From: Stenomitos rutilans HA7619-LM2
GTDB lineage: Bacteria > Cyanobacteriota > Cyanobacteriia > Leptolyngbyales > Leptolyngbyaceae
NCBI GenBank assembly: GCA_019358945.1
Contig: JAHHIE010000004.1
Span: 124,001 to 188,000, forward strand
DNA length: 64,000 nt
Direction: 5' to 3'
In this document: in pieces, positions 19,101-28,990 of the stretch
Layout of the letters: every line of letters begins with the position of its first letter
Numbering within the stretch: the stretch's first letter is position 1
Program-made: the position numbers and the translations under genes
Notes under the pieces: model-generated
Databases searched by the model: none
Told to the model about the DNA's origin: nothing
What the model saw: the letters and a program-made list of their open reading frames with translations, nothing else

Positions 19101-22100
19101 AAAACACCATCAATACAATGGTGGATCAGCTTAGTTCCTTTGCCTCTGAGGTAACCAGGATGGCACGCGAGGTGGGTACGGAAGGGAAGCTAGGCGTGCA
19201 GGCGTATGTGCGAGGCGTAGCGGGTACCTGGAAAGACCTTACCGACAACGTAAACTCAATGGCGGGGAACCTCACAGCGCAGGTGCGAAACATTGCCGAA
19301 GTGACGAAAGCGGTAGCCAACGGCGACCTCTCTAAAAAAATTACGGTGGATGTGAAGGGCGAAATTCTCGACCTGAAAGACACCATTAACGTGATGGTGG
19401 ATCAGCTTAACTCCTTTGCCTCTGAGGTAACGCGGGTGGCGCGAGAAGTGGGAACCGAAGGGATTTTGGGTGGTCAGGCAGAGGTACGCGGGGTCGCAGG
19501 CACCTGGAAAGACCTGACCGACTCGGTGAACTTCATGGCAGGCAACCTGACAGCGCAGGTGCGAGGCATCGCCAAAGTCGTGACCGCTGTAGCAAATGGC
19601 GACCTGAAACGGAAGCTGATGCTGGAAGCAAAGGGTGAAATTGAAACCCTGGCGGATACGATTAACGAGATGATTGACACGCTGGCGACCTTTGCCGATC
19701 AGGTGACAACGGTGGCCCGTGAGGTGGGCATTGAAGGGAAGCTGGGTGGTCAGGCAAAAGTGCCGGGTGCATCAGGAACGTGGCGTGACCTGACCGACAA
19801 CGTGAACGAGCTGGCGGCAAATCTCACCACTCAGGTGCGCGAAATTGCAGAGGTGGCAACCGCGGTGACGAAGGGTGACCTGACCCGATCGATCTCCGTG
19901 GCAGCCGAAGGGGAAGTCGCCATCCTGAAGGACAACATCAACCAGATGATTGCCAACCTGCGGGAAACAACTCAGAAGAACACCGAGCAAGACTGGCTCA
20001 AAACCAACCTGGCGAAGTTCACCCGAATGCTTCAGGGGCAACGAGATTTGGAAGCCGTTTCCAAGCTGATTCTGTCGGAGCTGGCACCGCTGGTTTCGGC
20101 ACAGCACGGGGTCTTCTACCTGATGGAAAGCAGCGAACTCCATCCCCCATACCTCAAGCTGCTCAGCACCTATGCCTACCGAGAGCGTAAGCATCTGGCG
20201 AACCAGTTTCATTTAGGTGAAGGGCTGGTCGGACAGTGCGCGTTGGAAAAAGAGCGCATTCTCATCACCGAAGTGCCCAGCGATTACATCAAAATCAGCT
20301 CTGGTTTGGGTGAAGCCACTCCATTGAATGCCGTCGTTCTACCTGTGCTGTTTGAAGGTCAGGTCACGGCGGTCATTGAACTGGCCTCCTTCCGACGCTT
20401 TAGCGAAATTCACCTGACGTTCTTTGACCAACTGACCGAAAGTATCGCGATCGTCCTCAACACGATCGCCGCCAGTATGCGAACCGAAGAACTCCTGAAG
20501 CAATCGCAATCCTTGGCAGAAGAACTGCAAACCCAGCAGAAGGAACTCACCGAAACCAACCAACGATTGGAGCAACAGGCACAATCCCTAACCGCATCGG
20601 AAGAACTGCTTAAGAACCAGCAAGATCAGCTCCAGCAAACCAACGAAGAGTTGGAAGAAAAAGCCGAACTGTTGGCAATGCAAAACCAGGAAGTAGAGCG
20701 CAAAAACCGAGAAATTGAACAAGCCCGACAGTCTTTAGAAGAAAAAGCCACGCAGTTGGCAATGACCTCCAAGTACAAGTCTGAGTTTCTGGCAAATATG
20801 TCCCACGAGCTACGCACGCCGCTCAACAGCCTGTTGATTCTGGCGCAACTCCTGGGCGACAATAGTGATGGCAACTTGACCACTAAACAAGTTGAGTATG
20901 CCCGCACTATTCATGCCTCTGGTGGCGACCTGCTCACCCTCATCAACGACATTCTCGACCTCGCAAAAATTGAGTCGGGCACCATGTCGGTAGAGATTGA
21001 CCAAACCCTCTTTACCGACCTCAGCAAACATATGGAGCGTACCTTCCGTCAGGTGGCGCAAACCAGACGGCTGGATTTCCACATTCACCTGGATGAATCG
21101 CTGCCCCGCTTCATGTACACCGATTCAAAGCGTCTTCAGCAGGTGTTGAAGAACTTGCTGGCAAATGCATTTAAATTTACTGAGCAAGGGGATGTTAATT
21201 TACAAGTCAGCGTGGCTACGCACGGTTGGAGCCAAGATCAGAAACTGCTAAATCAGGCAGAAACGGTGATTGCGTTTGCGGTGCGCGATACAGGTGTGGG
21301 CATTCCATTAGCGAAACAACGGGTCATTTTTGAAGCCTTCCAACAGGCTGACGGCACGACTTCCCGTAAATATGGCGGAACAGGCTTAGGGCTATCCATT
21401 AGCCGTGAGATTGCGCAACTGTTGGGTGGTGAGATTCAGCTAGAAAGTGAAGCAGGCAATGGCAGCACGTTTACGCTATATCTACCGCAGTCTTATGTTG
21501 CAGTTGACGATCGCACTGAACCGTTTGCCCCTTCCCAGGCAGAGCTGGCTGACTTTAGGATACAACCTGGTAACCTGGTAAAACCGTCGGCCTGGCAGCC
21601 TACGCCATCTTTTGAAGACGGACAGCTATCGGTGGCACTAGAGGAACCGCTTCTCACGTCCCTCCTTGCTGATCCCACGATCGACGACGATCGCGACACT
21701 ATTCAACCCAGTGATTGCGTCCTCCTCATCATTGAAGACGACCTTACGTTTGCTCAGATCCTTCTAGACATGGCGCGCCAGCAAGGTTTCAAGGGATTGG
21801 TGGCCGTTCGGAGTGATGTGGGATTGGCAATGGCGCAAGAGTTGAAACCAACGGCCATCATGTTGGATGTGCGATTGCCCGTCATGACAGGCTGGGCGGT
21901 CTTAGATCGGCTCAAGCACAACCCTGCCACGCGACACATCCCTGTCCATATGATGTCGGTTGAAGAGGGGCAGAAGCGTAGTCTCCAACTGGGTGCGATC
22001 GCCTTCATGCAAAAACCTGCTAGCAGCGAAACGCTCTCACAGGCTCTCAGCGACATCAAAGGTTTTGTTGAACGTCCAGTTAAGCATCTCCTGGTGGTTG

Positions 22101-22885
22101 AAGATGATGAAACTCAACGCCACAGTATTGTTGAGCTTATTGGCAACAGTGACGTGAGAAGTACAGCCGTCGGTACGGGTGCAGATGCCTTAGAAGCACT
22201 TCAGTCAGGTCATTTTGACTGTTTAGTTCTGGATCTCGGACTGCCTGACGTAACGGGCTTTGAGCTGATTGAACAAATCAAACAAAGACCAAATCTTCAG
22301 CGCCTCCCCATCATCATCTACACGGGCAAAGAACTCACCGCTCAAGAAGAGACCGAACTGCGACGTCTTTCCGACACCATTATCGTGAAAGATGTGCGAT
22401 CGCCCGAACGTTTGCTGGAAGAAACGGCGTTATTCCTGCATCGGGTGCAGGAAAATCTGCCTGCGTCACAGCGTTTGATGCTGGAGCAACTCCAGAAAAC
22501 CGATCCCGTTCTCGCGCAGAAGAAAGTGCTGATTGTGGATGACGACGTGCGCAACATCTTTGCACTCACCAGCATGCTGGAACGCTATCAAATGCAAGTG
22601 GCGTATGCCGAAAATGGACGTGATGGCATCACCATGCTGCAAAACGACCCTGACATCAATCTAGTCTTGATGGATGTCATGATGCCAGAGATGGACGGCT
22701 ATGAAACGATGCATGCCATTCGCCAGCTAGAGGCGTTCCGCACCTTGCCCATGATTGCCCTCACGGCTAAAGCCATGAAAGGCGATCGCGAAAAGTGCAT
22801 CGAAGCTGGTGCATCCGATTACATCACAAAACCCGTTGATATGGAACAGTTATTGTCACTCCTGCGGGTTTGGCTCTACGAATAG
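16190..22885 (+). CDS. Soluble poly-HAMP hybrid histidine kinase (14 HAMP, GAF, kinase, three receivers)
   Basis: Start at the ATG at 16190, preceded by aaaagga at about 7 nt; the frame is open further upstream. 2231 residues without a membrane segment. Residues 15-150 hold two divergent HAMP units. Residues 149-1252 are twelve tandem units of exactly 92 residues, most containing [20 protein letters not shown] and [13 protein letters not shown] domain (about 1270-1420), a Gln/Glu-rich coiled coil (to about 1520), HisKA with His1539 ([11 protein letters not shown]), HATPase_c and three receivers ([21 protein letters not shown]) follow. Poly-HAMP kinases of this type are known in fungi (group III, osmosensing) and bacteria. 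The HAMP chain probably acts as a long two-state rod between input and kinase. Confidence 0.93.
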   Translation: MPTAQVPANTDNLDPKQLLNILTEIKKGNFSVRMSIDQTGIAGKIADTLNDIIDMNERLTSELEHIGTVVGKEGKINERASLGSAKGSWKASVDSVNTLISDLVQPTAETARVIRAVANGDLSQTIATEIDGRPLQGEFLQTARIVNTMVDQLNSFASEVTRVAREVGTEGKLGVQAEVKGVAGTWKDLTDSVNSMAGNLTAQVRNIAEVTTAVANGDLSKKITVDVKGEILELKDTINVMVDQLNSFASEVTRVAREVGTEGKLGVQAEVKGVAGTWKDLTDSVNLMAGNLTAQVRNIAEVTTAVANGDLSKKITVDVKGEILELKNTVNIMVDQLNSFASEVTRVAREVGADGKLGGQAQVRGVAGTWKDLTDSVNFMAGSLTAQVRNIAEVTTAVANGDLSKKITVDVKGEILELKNTINTMVDQLNSFASEVTRVAREVGTEGKLGVQAEVRGVAGTWKDLTDNVNSMAGNLTGQVRNIAEVATAIANGDLSKKITVDVKGEILELKNTINIMVDQLNSFASEVTRVAREVGSEGKLGGQADVKGVAGTWKDLTDSVNFMAGSLTAQVRNIAEVTTAVANGDLSKKITVDVKGEILELKDTINVMVDQLNSFASEVTRVAREVGSEGKLGVQADVKGVAGTWKDLTDSVNSMAGNLTAQVRNIAEVTTAVANGDLSKKITVQVKGEILELKDTINVMVDQLSSFASEVTRVAREVGTEGKLGVQAEVRGVAGTWKDLTDSVNSMAGNLTAQVRNIAEVTTAVANGDLSKKITVDVKGEILELKNTINVMVDQLSSFASEVTRVAREVGSEGRLGVQADVRGVAGTWKDLTDSVNFMAGSLTAQVRNIAAVTTAVANGDLSKKITVDVKGEILELKNTVNTMVDQLNSFASEVTRVAREVGTEGKLGVQAEVRGVAGTWKDLTDSVNFMAGSLTAQVRNIAEVTTAVANGDLSKKITVDVKGEILELKNTINTMVDQLSSFASEVTRMAREVGTEGKLGVQAYVRGVAGTWKDLTDNVNSMAGNLTAQVRNIAEVTKAVANGDLSKKITVDVKGEILDLKDTINVMVDQLNSFASEVTRVAREVGTEGILGGQAEVRGVAGTWKDLTDSVNFMAGNLTAQVRGIAKVVTAVANGDLKRKLMLEAKGEIETLADTINEMIDTLATFADQVTTVAREVGIEGKLGGQAKVPGASGTWRDLTDNVNELAANLTTQVREIAEVATAVTKGDLTRSISVAAEGEVAILKDNINQMIANLRETTQKNTEQDWLKTNLAKFTRMLQGQRDLEAVSKLILSELAPLVSAQHGVFYLMESSELHPPYLKLLSTYAYRERKHLANQFHLGEGLVGQCALEKERILITEVPSDYIKISSGLGEATPLNAVVLPVLFEGQVTAVIELASFRRFSEIHLTFFDQLTESIAIVLNTIAASMRTEELLKQSQSLAEELQTQQKELTETNQRLEQQAQSLTASEELLKNQQDQLQQTNEELEEKAELLAMQNQEVERKNREIEQARQSLEEKATQLAMTSKYKSEFLANMSHELRTPLNSLLILAQLLGDNSDGNLTTKQVEYARTIHASGGDLLTLINDILDLAKIESGTMSVEIDQTLFTDLSKHMERTFRQVAQTRRLDFHIHLDESLPRFMYTDSKRLQQVLKNLLANAFKFTEQGDVNLQVSVATHGWSQDQKLLNQAETVIAFAVRDTGVGIPLAKQRVIFEAFQQADGTTSRKYGGTGLGLSISREIAQLLGGEIQLESEAGNGSTFTLYLPQSYVAVDDRTEPFAPSQAELADFRIQPGNLVKPSAWQPTPSFEDGQLSVALEEPLLTSLLADPTIDDDRDTIQPSDCVLLIIEDDLTFAQILLDMARQQGFKGLVAVRSDVGLAMAQELKPTAIMLDVRLPVMTGWAVLDRLKHNPATRHIPVHMMSVEEGQKRSLQLGAIAFMQKPASSETLSQALSDIKGFVERPVKHLLVVEDDETQRHSIVELIGNSDVRSTAVGTGADALEALQSGHFDCLVLDLGLPDVTGFELIEQIKQRPNLQRLPIIIYTGKELTAQEETELRRLSDTIIVKDVRSPERLLEETALFLHRVQENLPASQRLMLEQLQKTDPVLAQKKVLIVDDDVRNIFALTSMLERYQMQVAYAENGRDGITMLQNDPDINLVLMDVMMPEMDGYETMHAIRQLEAFRTLPMIALTAKAMKGDREKCIEAGASDYITKPVDMEQLLSLLRVWLYE
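16634..19945 (+). repeat. Twelve tandem 276-bp units encoding HAMP domains
   Basis: Each unit begins at an ATGGTGGATCAG-type codon run; positions 16634 + n x 276 were checked at unit 12 (19670) and at the end (19946). Units 1-10 encode almost the same 92 residues, differing at a few sites (S/F/L before MAG, GVQ/GGQ, KDT/KNT). Units 11 and 12 are diverged. The antisense strand carries open frames with the same 276-bp period; these are a by-product of the repeat. Confidence 0.95.
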
Positions 22886-23703
22886 CAACGTCAGCGTTCG
22901 TGATAGAGCCTCGAAGACTCATTGTTAGCAGAAGTCGCGCTGCTTTACGTCTAAAACCGTACTGAACTCGCTGCTAAGGTCAGCTATTTTGTTAGTATGC
23001 AGCCTTGTCCGAAAATCAGCTCTCGATTCTGTCCAGTGGTTTATCTATATCAAGTTACTTGACTGATAAAGCTCTTGAAACCCTTGAGGTTTATAGGTTG
23101 GTTTGGCGCAGTCGGTCAATCAATCCATCAAGAGGTTAATAGAGAGGATTATTTGCTCTCGCTGCTAGCGTCTGATCGAGAGCAATTTCTTGCTTGCCAT
23201 CATTCACGTCAGCAGCAGCAAACATTACATAGCAGTTCTAAATCAGTTGTGAGATTGAGAGGCTCTGTGAGAAAAGACTTCTGCGTAAAGCCTTGCTCAC
23301 AATTCAAATTAGATCGCTATATAGAGCCTGTTCTTATGCTGTTATCATCATTTTTCTGCGTCAAATTTATTGATCACGATTAGCGTTACAGCGAAAGCAC
23401 TGTCCGCACTTTTAGATTGAGCTTTTGCCTTACTAACAAGTGACATTAATTGCTAAATGTGGACGACTATAGACTCTTGTGAAAAACCAAAATTAAAACA
23501 ACCAAAACCCATTCCTTTAGGCCTTGATTGAAAGGCATTGCATTAACGTCATCTTTCCACCTTCCTGATGTGGAAGAGGGCAAAAACAGCCGCTAGTACA
23601 CTCCAGTAAGATTGCGATCGAAAGACGTTCTTTCTATGTCTTCAGAGAGTGTAATTATGTATGGCGCAGGACTATTGTTTAGCCAGTACAAAGCAAGCAA
23701 GAT
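22886..23703. other. 818-bp intergenic region, no recognisable gene
   Basis: A plus-strand open frame at 23075-23383 begins with TTG, has no Shine-Dalgarno and no coding character, so it is not called. No strong terminator hairpin with a T run was seen after the kinase stop. The composition is more AT-rich towards 23,280-23,520. It presumably holds the promoter of the PAS-Crp regulator, but no box is certain. Confidence 0.5.
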
Positions 23704-24903
23704 ATGAGCAATCTCATTTCTCTTAAACGACGTGCCCAATTAGCCAGTGAGCGATCGTCCGAATTATGCCGATCTATTCATGCGTCTAACTCGGTTTCAC
23801 CCGAACTCTTAGCAAAAGCGCTCATAGAGCTTGGCGTTGTATCTGAAGCGATGGGGGCGGCGATCGCGGAACTTACTCAAAAATCAGAGCAATTAGCAAG
23901 CGCTCAGATGGAGTTAGACACTGAACGTCAACGCTACTTAAATTTATTTGAGTTTGTTACCGATGGGTGCCTAGTGACAGACGCACAAGCGGTCATTTTA
24001 GATGTCAATCCAGCGGGCGCTACTACCCTTGCACAGTCTCAAAGTTTGATTGGCAAACCTCTAACAAGCTTGATTTATTCAGAAGATTTACCACTGTTCC
24101 AGGTCAGACTGTCTCAAGTTTTGCTAAAGTCTCAAGTCGGCAACGGCATCAACTTCTCGGTTCGACTCTATCGACAGACAGGTAGTCTTTTTCATGCAAC
24201 CCTGACGGCAAATGTACGGCGTCATCACAACGGCGAAATCTTGTACATACAGTGGTTATTGCGGGACAATACTGAACGCAAGCGCGCCGAGGCCGCTCTG
24301 GATGATCCTCACTACAATCCTGGTCTCGATCGTCCGTTGGTGCATTACAGTAAGGGCGAAAATGTTCCTCTAGAACCTCATATTGTCTGGCTCATAACCG
24401 ATGGAGTGGTTAAAGTGACGACGCTCTCTGAGCGGGGCGAAGAGATGCTTGTTGGGCTGTTGGGAAAACCAATGGTGTTTGGGTCTAGTCTGACGGCGTT
24501 GCAAACTTATCAGGCGATCGCATTGTCAGACGTAAAACTAGCTGCCATTCCACTTTCAGAGGTTGCTCAATCGCCTCAACTTGCTCAGGCTTTGTTGCGA
24601 TCGTTAAAGCAACGGCTCCAGCAGACAGAAAGCCTACTTGCTATCAACGGACATATTCATGTGGAAGAAAGACTAACGAGTCTTCTGACGCTGCTTAAAC
24701 GAACGCTGGGGCAACCTATAGAACAAGGTATTCGCTTGCAGGCACGCCTTACTCACCAAGACTTTGCTCAGGCCTGCCGAACAACCCGCGTGACGGTAAC
24801 TCGTGTACTGGGCAAATTGCAAGAACAAGGCAAACTGCTTCAAGATGACAAAAACCATCTGATATGGAAGGATGCCTGTTCAAAATCGAAGCGGCTCAAC
24901 TAA
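23704..24903 (+). CDS. PAS domain-containing Crp/Fnr family transcription regulator
   Basis: 399 residues. An N-terminal helical segment (1-75) leads to a PAS domain (about 80-200; FEFVTDGCLVTD, IGKPLTSL, LRDNTERKRAEAAL). A Crp-type beta-roll follows (about 215-305; ITDGVVKVTTLSERGEEMLVG), then a C-terminal Crp winged helix (about 325-390; LTHQDFAQACRTTRVTVTRVLGKL). The usual cAMP-pocket Arg is not obvious, so the effector may be sensed through PAS. Lies 53 bp upstream of the DUF2993 gene on the same strand, so the two may be cotranscribed. Confidence 0.88.
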   Translation: MSNLISLKRRAQLASERSSELCRSIHASNSVSPELLAKALIELGVVSEAMGAAIAELTQKSEQLASAQMELDTERQRYLNLFEFVTDGCLVTDAQAVILDVNPAGATTLAQSQSLIGKPLTSLIYSEDLPLFQVRLSQVLLKSQVGNGINFSVRLYRQTGSLFHATLTANVRRHHNGEILYIQWLLRDNTERKRAEAALDDPHYNPGLDRPLVHYSKGENVPLEPHIVWLITDGVVKVTTLSERGEEMLVGLLGKPMVFGSSLTALQTYQAIALSDVKLAAIPLSEVAQSPQLAQALLRSLKQRLQQTESLLAINGHIHVEERLTSLLTLLKRTLGQPIEQGIRLQARLTHQDFAQACRTTRVTVTRVLGKLQEQGKLLQDDKNHLIWKDACSKSKRLN

Positions 24904-24956
24904 AGTAGGCTGCCGCTAAATCTCAATACGTAACGGAAACGGTAGGAGTTTAATAC

Positions 24957-25697
24957 ATGGCAGAAGGGAATGCTGACTTGGGAGAAAAAGCACTCAGCAA
25001 AGTTGTTGAAGTCGGCTTGTCAAGTCAACTGGATCATGCTGAAGCAATGGATGTGGATATTCGAACCGATCCAGGAAAATTAATGCAAGGAAATGTTGAT
25101 TCGGTTGCGATCGTGGGCAAAGGTCTGGTGATGAAACGAGATCTACGGCTTGAGACTCTAGAAATCAATACTGATCAAGTATCCATCAATCCTCTGCACG
25201 CTGTGTTGGGCAATGTCGAGCTGACCCATCCAACCAATGCTGAAGCACGCTTTGTTTTGCTAGAAAGTGATATGAATAGGGCCTTCAGCTCTGATTATAT
25301 CCGGGCAAAATTACGTGGCTTAAAAATGCAACTGGAAGGTAAACCGGTCACGATGAGTGTGGAGAAAGCAGAAATTGAACTACCAGGAGACAATCAAATT
25401 ATTGTGAATGCCGATTTTCTGCTACTTGAGCCAGGCGAAAACAAAAAACTCGTTGCTACCGCTGTTCCAAGGGTTGAAGAGGATGGACAATGCATTGTCT
25501 TAGAAATATTATCGGCTGAAGGGCAGGATGTAACGCAGGAACTTATCACCGCCATTTTTGAGCAGGTTACGCATCTGTTAGATCTACGGAACTTTGATCT
25601 ATCAGGCACTTCAATGAAACTTCAGACGTTGGAAGCTCAGAAGGATAAATTAGTCATTCATGCACTGACAGAAATTGTACAAATCCCTTCTGTGTGA
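24957..25697 (+). CDS. DUF2993 (LmeA-type) lipid-binding-like protein
   Basis: 246 residues beginning MAEGNADLGEKALSKVVEVGL behind TAGGAG. Family hallmarks of DUF2993: long beta strands, LETLEINTDQVSI and the ESDMNRAF segment leading an amphipathic stretch (about 100-125). LmeA of mycobacteria binds phospholipids; the cyanobacterial homologues are numerous and uncharacterised. Unlike LmeA, no signal peptide or transmembrane helix is seen here, so a cytoplasmic or peripheral membrane location is likely. The gene ends at a strong bidirectional hairpin. Confidence 0.82.
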   Translation: MAEGNADLGEKALSKVVEVGLSSQLDHAEAMDVDIRTDPGKLMQGNVDSVAIVGKGLVMKRDLRLETLEINTDQVSINPLHAVLGNVELTHPTNAEARFVLLESDMNRAFSSDYIRAKLRGLKMQLEGKPVTMSVEKAEIELPGDNQIIVNADFLLLEPGENKKLVATAVPRVEEDGQCIVLEILSAEGQDVTQELITAIFEQVTHLLDLRNFDLSGTSMKLQTLEAQKDKLVIHALTEIVQIPSV

Positions 25698-25727
25698 CCT
25701 ATACGTAGGGGCGAATATATGCCCCAG

Positions 25728-25775
25728 CAGGCTTGAGAGCCCGTTAGGCACTGCCTAAACGGACTCTCAAGCCTG
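25728..25775. terminator. Bidirectional terminator hairpin between convergent genes
   Basis: Arms caggcttgagagcccgttaggca-type (25728-25750) and its complement (25752-25775) form a stem of about 23 bp with one mismatch and one bulge and almost no loop. It lies 30 bp after the DUF2993 stop and 28 bp after the end of the minus-strand gene, so it suits both. Confidence 0.65.
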
Positions 25776-25803
25776 TCTTAACTTAAATGCGTTGATGAAC
25801 GCG

Positions 25804-26178
25804 TTAGCTAGGATCTACTGCGTCTTGAACAGAATCTACCGCACGTCCAAAAGCGCCACGAGTATTTTTGCCAATGTTTTTAGCCGCTTGCTTAGGGCTA
25901 TTCGTTTGATCATACGCCTGATCATTTATGGGGCTACGGCGACCGCTAGTAATGTCCGTTCGGAAGTCTTCCCGAAACTCCTGAGCCGCATCTTGCAGGT
26001 TATGGTAAGACCGATTCACATTGCTGCTATCACCCTTGAAGTTAGAAATTTCGTTTGTTTCGTGGGTGTCGCCTGCTAAAGCGCTAGGCACTACGTGGCT
26101 GAAGGCTGTGCTCATTAACAGCGCCACAGCAAGTAGCAAAACAGTAAAAAACTTGCGTAATTGAGCAATACGATTCAT
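25804..26178 (-). CDS. Small exported helical protein, sister of the next gene
   Basis: 124 residues from the ATG at 26178; the frame extends upstream, but alignment with the adjacent paralogue (also 124 residues, MIRVTQLRK against MNRIAQLRK) sets this start. An N-terminal signal peptide (about 1-36, ending near SALAGD) is followed by a hydrophilic Asn/Asp/Arg-rich part with NSPKQAAKNIGKNTRGAFGRAVDSVQDA. This amphipathic helix resembles LEA-like or stress-inducible periplasmic proteins. No enzymatic motif. A tandem duplication with the gene at 26266-26640 is evident. Confidence 0.7.
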   Translation of the reverse strand: MNRIAQLRKFFTVLLLAVALLMSTAFSHVVPSALAGDTHETNEISNFKGDSSNVNRSYHNLQDAAQEFREDFRTDITSGRRSPINDQAYDQTNSPKQAAKNIGKNTRGAFGRAVDSVQDAVDPS

Positions 26179-26265
26179 GATTTTGTCCTGTAACATGATG
26201 TTGTCCTGTAAAGAAGTAGAAATGGAGTTTGTTTCAAACGTCACGGTGATGAAGCAACCATGCAC

Positions 26266-26640
26266 CTATGGCTTGATATCATTCAAGAAATCTTTGGTGC
26301 TTTGAGGCACGGGTTCATCCAGATTGAGCTTGTCTCGAACGTTATCAGCCGCACGTTCCAGAGCATTCTTAGTGTTTGCAGTTGCGTTCCTGGCAGCTTG
26401 CTTTGTATAGGCCGAGTCGTCTCGCAACTCTTTTTTGTAGTTCTGAGCTTTCTGCTCAACCCTTGCATGAGCTTCATCCGGACTGTTGGCTTGATCAATT
26501 TCGTAGGCAGCCGCTTCAGGTGTCAACGGTGCCGCGATCGCCGCAGGCTGAAAAGCAAACAAACCGATAGAGCCTAGGAGCAGTACGACAGCAACTAAAA
26601 CAGCGCTAAGATGCTTGCGTAATTGAGTTACACGAATCAC
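26266..26640 (-). CDS. Small exported helical protein (paralogue of the downstream gene)
   Basis: 124 residues starting at a GTG at 26640 with GGAAGGAG 8 nt upstream. Signal peptide about 1-37 (VVLLLGSIGLFAF ... AIAAPL), then a charged helical region with NSPDEAHARVEQKAQNYKKEL and KQAARNATANTKNALERAAD, the same motif order as the neighbour. Function unknown; the LEA-like composition points to an envelope stress protein. Ends 87 bp before the start of its sister. Confidence 0.72.
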   Translation of the reverse strand: MIRVTQLRKHLSAVLVAVVLLLGSIGLFAFQPAAIAAPLTPEAAAYEIDQANSPDEAHARVEQKAQNYKKELRDDSAYTKQAARNATANTKNALERAADNVRDKLNLDEPVPQSTKDFLNDIKP

Positions 26641-26708
26641 AAAAATGCTCCTTCCTGAAAAATTTAAGATTTGAAACGGGTTACTTAGCAGTTAGAAGAA
26701 AGACCCTT

Positions 26709-27425
26709 TTAACCGTTCATCTGGTTTCTGCCAGATGGTTGACCTTCGGTAGTGGCAATCTCGCCTGCTTCCATCAACTGCTTAAAGAGGTTGAGTTCAT
26801 CACCGATCTGCTGCTCTGGTTCTTCGCCAAAGAGTTTGGCAAGTGCAGCGCCCAAAACACCGCCGGGAGGGTTATATTCTGTGACAACTTTTACCTTTGT
26901 ACCCCGATCAGCAGGAGCAGGTTTAAAACGGACAAAGCCAGAGTGATCAACATCTGCACCTTCGATCGAAGCCCAGGCAATTAACTCATTTGGTCGATCA
27001 TCGATAATATCGGCATCCCATTCGATACTTTGTCCCATCGGTGCTTTTGCAACCCAGTGCGATCGCCGCTGATCCACTACCTGAATCGATTGAATATGCT
27101 TCATAAAAGCGGGCAGTTTCTCAAAGTCGTGCCAATAGCTGTAAAGCTCTTCAGCAGGCTTGTTGATCGTGACAGTTTTTTCAGCCCGAATAACTTTGTT
27201 CAAACCAACGGCTTCACCGACGGCATCTGGAATGCTTTTTTCACCCTGAAGACCATGATAAGCAAGGCTTCCTCCGGCTATTGCGGTAAGCACGCCACGC
27301 AGCGATCGCTGCTGCAACCCAAACAAAACTAGAGCACTGCCACCAATGACAGATGCCCAACGCTCGGCATCACTTGGCGTAGAAGTTGATGGTTGGGAGT
27401 TTTGTACTGTTGTAACTTCTTCCAT
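26709..27425 (-). CDS. SRPBCC-fold protein with N-terminal membrane-associated segment
   Basis: 238 residues behind AGGAGG. Residues 22-62 contain two short hydrophobic glycine-rich stretches (ASVIGGSALVLFGLQQ, LTAIAGGSLAYHGL) of the DUF2892/YgaP-like type. Residues 80-215 form an SRPBCC (START-like, polyketide cyclase/dehydrase) domain with KTVTINKPAEELYSYWHDFE and the WDADIIDDRPNELIAW strand. It probably binds a lipophilic ligand at the membrane. Same orientation as the two small exported proteins downstream and the SDR upstream, consistent with a stress-related unit. Confidence 0.82.
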   Translation of the reverse strand: MEEVTTVQNSQPSTSTPSDAERWASVIGGSALVLFGLQQRSLRGVLTAIAGGSLAYHGLQGEKSIPDAVGEAVGLNKVIRAEKTVTINKPAEELYSYWHDFEKLPAFMKHIQSIQVVDQRRSHWVAKAPMGQSIEWDADIIDDRPNELIAWASIEGADVDHSGFVRFKPAPADRGTKVKVVTEYNPPGGVLGAALAKLFGEEPEQQIGDELNLFKQLMEAGEIATTEGQPSGRNQMNG

Positions 27426-27533
27426 GCTTTAGAATCCTCCTGCAATCAGTATTCCATTTGTTGAAGGATTTGATTTGAGGCAATGAGAACAGTCATCGTG
27501 TTCTGATTTGTCACGGCCTCAAGAACCTTCACG

Positions 27534-28553
27534 CTACATATCACCATTGAACGCTTGTGCAGCTAACATCGCTAAAACTGCTGCTCCTACAGCCGTGCCA
27601 GCAACGCCCCAGCCAATCGCAGGGTGGCGATCGAGCCAATCTGTAACGCTGGGTACTTCAAGATTGCCAAAATCACCCTCGACGCGATCGTGTTCTGGTA
27701 CTGGCTCATAAAGATTATGAGGTGCATCTTCTGACTTCAATTCGTTGGTCTTCTGACCTTGAAAGCCTGCTAGCACCAAAAAGGAATCAACCAGTGCAGG
27801 TGAAAGTCGTTGCAAAATATCCAGGATCTTGCCCACATCGCCCACAATGAAATCGCGTGTAGGATGCTCGGCGGTATAAAGTACGGCATCAGCAACTAGG
27901 CTTGGTGCGTAATAGGGTGGCAGTCCGGTTGGCTTGACACCCAATTTAGTCAACGCATTGTTATAAAATGGGGTATTGATGACTGCTGGTTTAATGCTGG
28001 TGACGCTGACTTCGCTGCCTTCATGCTGTAGCTCAACCCGTAGCGATTCAAGGAACCCTTCTACGCCATGTTTTGCTGATGAGTAGGAGCTTTGCAGAGG
28101 CAGTGCCCGCCGTCCTTCCATTGAAGAAATATGGATTAATGCACCTCGTCCTTCACGCTTGAGATGGGGCAACGCGACCATTGCACCATAGACCTGTCCC
28201 AGCAACGTCACTTCAATGACTCGTTTGAATTCTTCTGGAGTCACTTGCTCAAAGGGCGCGAGAACAGCCGTTGCAGAGGAATGAACCCAGGTGTCCAGCC
28301 CCCCATAGACGGCAATAGTTTTATCCGCGATCGCCTGTACCTGCTCGAAATCAGAGACATCAGCTACGACTGCGGTTGCATCTCCACCGAGCTGATGGAT
28401 TTCATTTACGAGTGAGTTTAAACCTGCTTCACTTCGTGCTGACACTACAACTTTGGCACCGCGTTGTGCAAAACGAAGCGCCGCTTCACGTCCAATACCA
28501 CTGGAGGCTCCAACGATCGCAACAACCTGCTGCTCTATTGGCTTTAGTTGCAT
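27534..28553 (-). CDS. Membrane-tethered short-chain dehydrogenase/reductase
   Basis: 339 residues behind AAGGAG. Classical SDR Rossmann domain (1-250): VGASSGIGREAA, ISSMEGRR with catalytic Ser, and YSSAKHG. The usual NNAG motif is replaced by HSSA, which is unusual but occurs in this subgroup. The C-terminal extension ends in one glycine/alanine-rich hydrophobic helix (about 310-335), probably a membrane tether. Substrate unknown. Lies 108 bp upstream of the SRPBCC gene. Confidence 0.86.
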   Translation of the reverse strand: MQLKPIEQQVVAIVGASSGIGREAALRFAQRGAKVVVSARSEAGLNSLVNEIHQLGGDATAVVADVSDFEQVQAIADKTIAVYGGLDTWVHSSATAVLAPFEQVTPEEFKRVIEVTLLGQVYGAMVALPHLKREGRGALIHISSMEGRRALPLQSSYSSAKHGVEGFLESLRVELQHEGSEVSVTSIKPAVINTPFYNNALTKLGVKPTGLPPYYAPSLVADAVLYTAEHPTRDFIVGDVGKILDILQRLSPALVDSFLVLAGFQGQKTNELKSEDAPHNLYEPVPEHDRVEGDFGNLEVPSVTDWLDRHPAIGWGVAGTAVGAAVLAMLAAQAFNGDM

Positions 28554-28990
28554 TTCAGCTCCTTAATTTTTTAACCTTAACGGCTCTGGTCATAACCGTT
28601 CTTAGCGATCAGTTCCAAACAAACACGTTAAAGCGTGTTCACTCATGCGATTTCCTCTTAAAGCTACTGACAATGAATGTCCCATCCGTCCATCATGAGG
28701 CAGAACCTTATACGTCAAAAGAGAGAGCCTCTATTAAGGTTATTGGTATTGACGTTATAGTGGGCACTGACGTTCACCAAAGTCAATTAAATAGGACTTA
28801 CGCATTTGCCCTCAAAGCCCCCAGAATTGGGGCTTTAATTGACTCGGTTCCCCTAGAATTGGGGTTAGGGGGCAAAAGATGGCCGCTTTTACGTAAGTCT
28901 CATTAAACTTCCTTGACAGACATAGGGTCTATCAAGATTGAAAGGCTGCATGCTGTATGAATCGAAGATTGATAGAGATGTATTTCAGCT
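28554..28990. other. Divergent intergenic region with a MITE-like element
   Basis: 437 bp between the SDR and the GT4 gene, transcribed away from each other, so two promoters are expected. The element at 28793-28900 occupies the middle. The rest shows no ORF with coding character. Confidence 0.5.
28793..28900. mobile_element. MITE-like element, AGGACTTACGCA family
   Basis: Arms aggacttacgca (28793-28804) and tacgtaagtct (28890-28900), inverted with two mismatches, enclose C-run/G-run modules (cccccagaattgggg, cccctagaattgggg). The flanks attaaat on the left and cattaaa on the right could be a decayed target duplication. No coding capacity; length 108 bp, the same as the element at 37,968 (109 bp). 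Confidence 0.62.

Noticed and set aside
16642-19386. Series of minus-strand open frames of about 89 codons, repeating every 276 bp
   Set aside because: They are antisense shadows of the HAMP repeat: same period, no Shine-Dalgarno, and composition dictated by the plus-strand codons.
23075-23383. Open frame of 102 codons downstream of the poly-HAMP kinase
   Set aside because: Begins with TTG, has no ribosome-binding site, odd composition and no recognisable motif.
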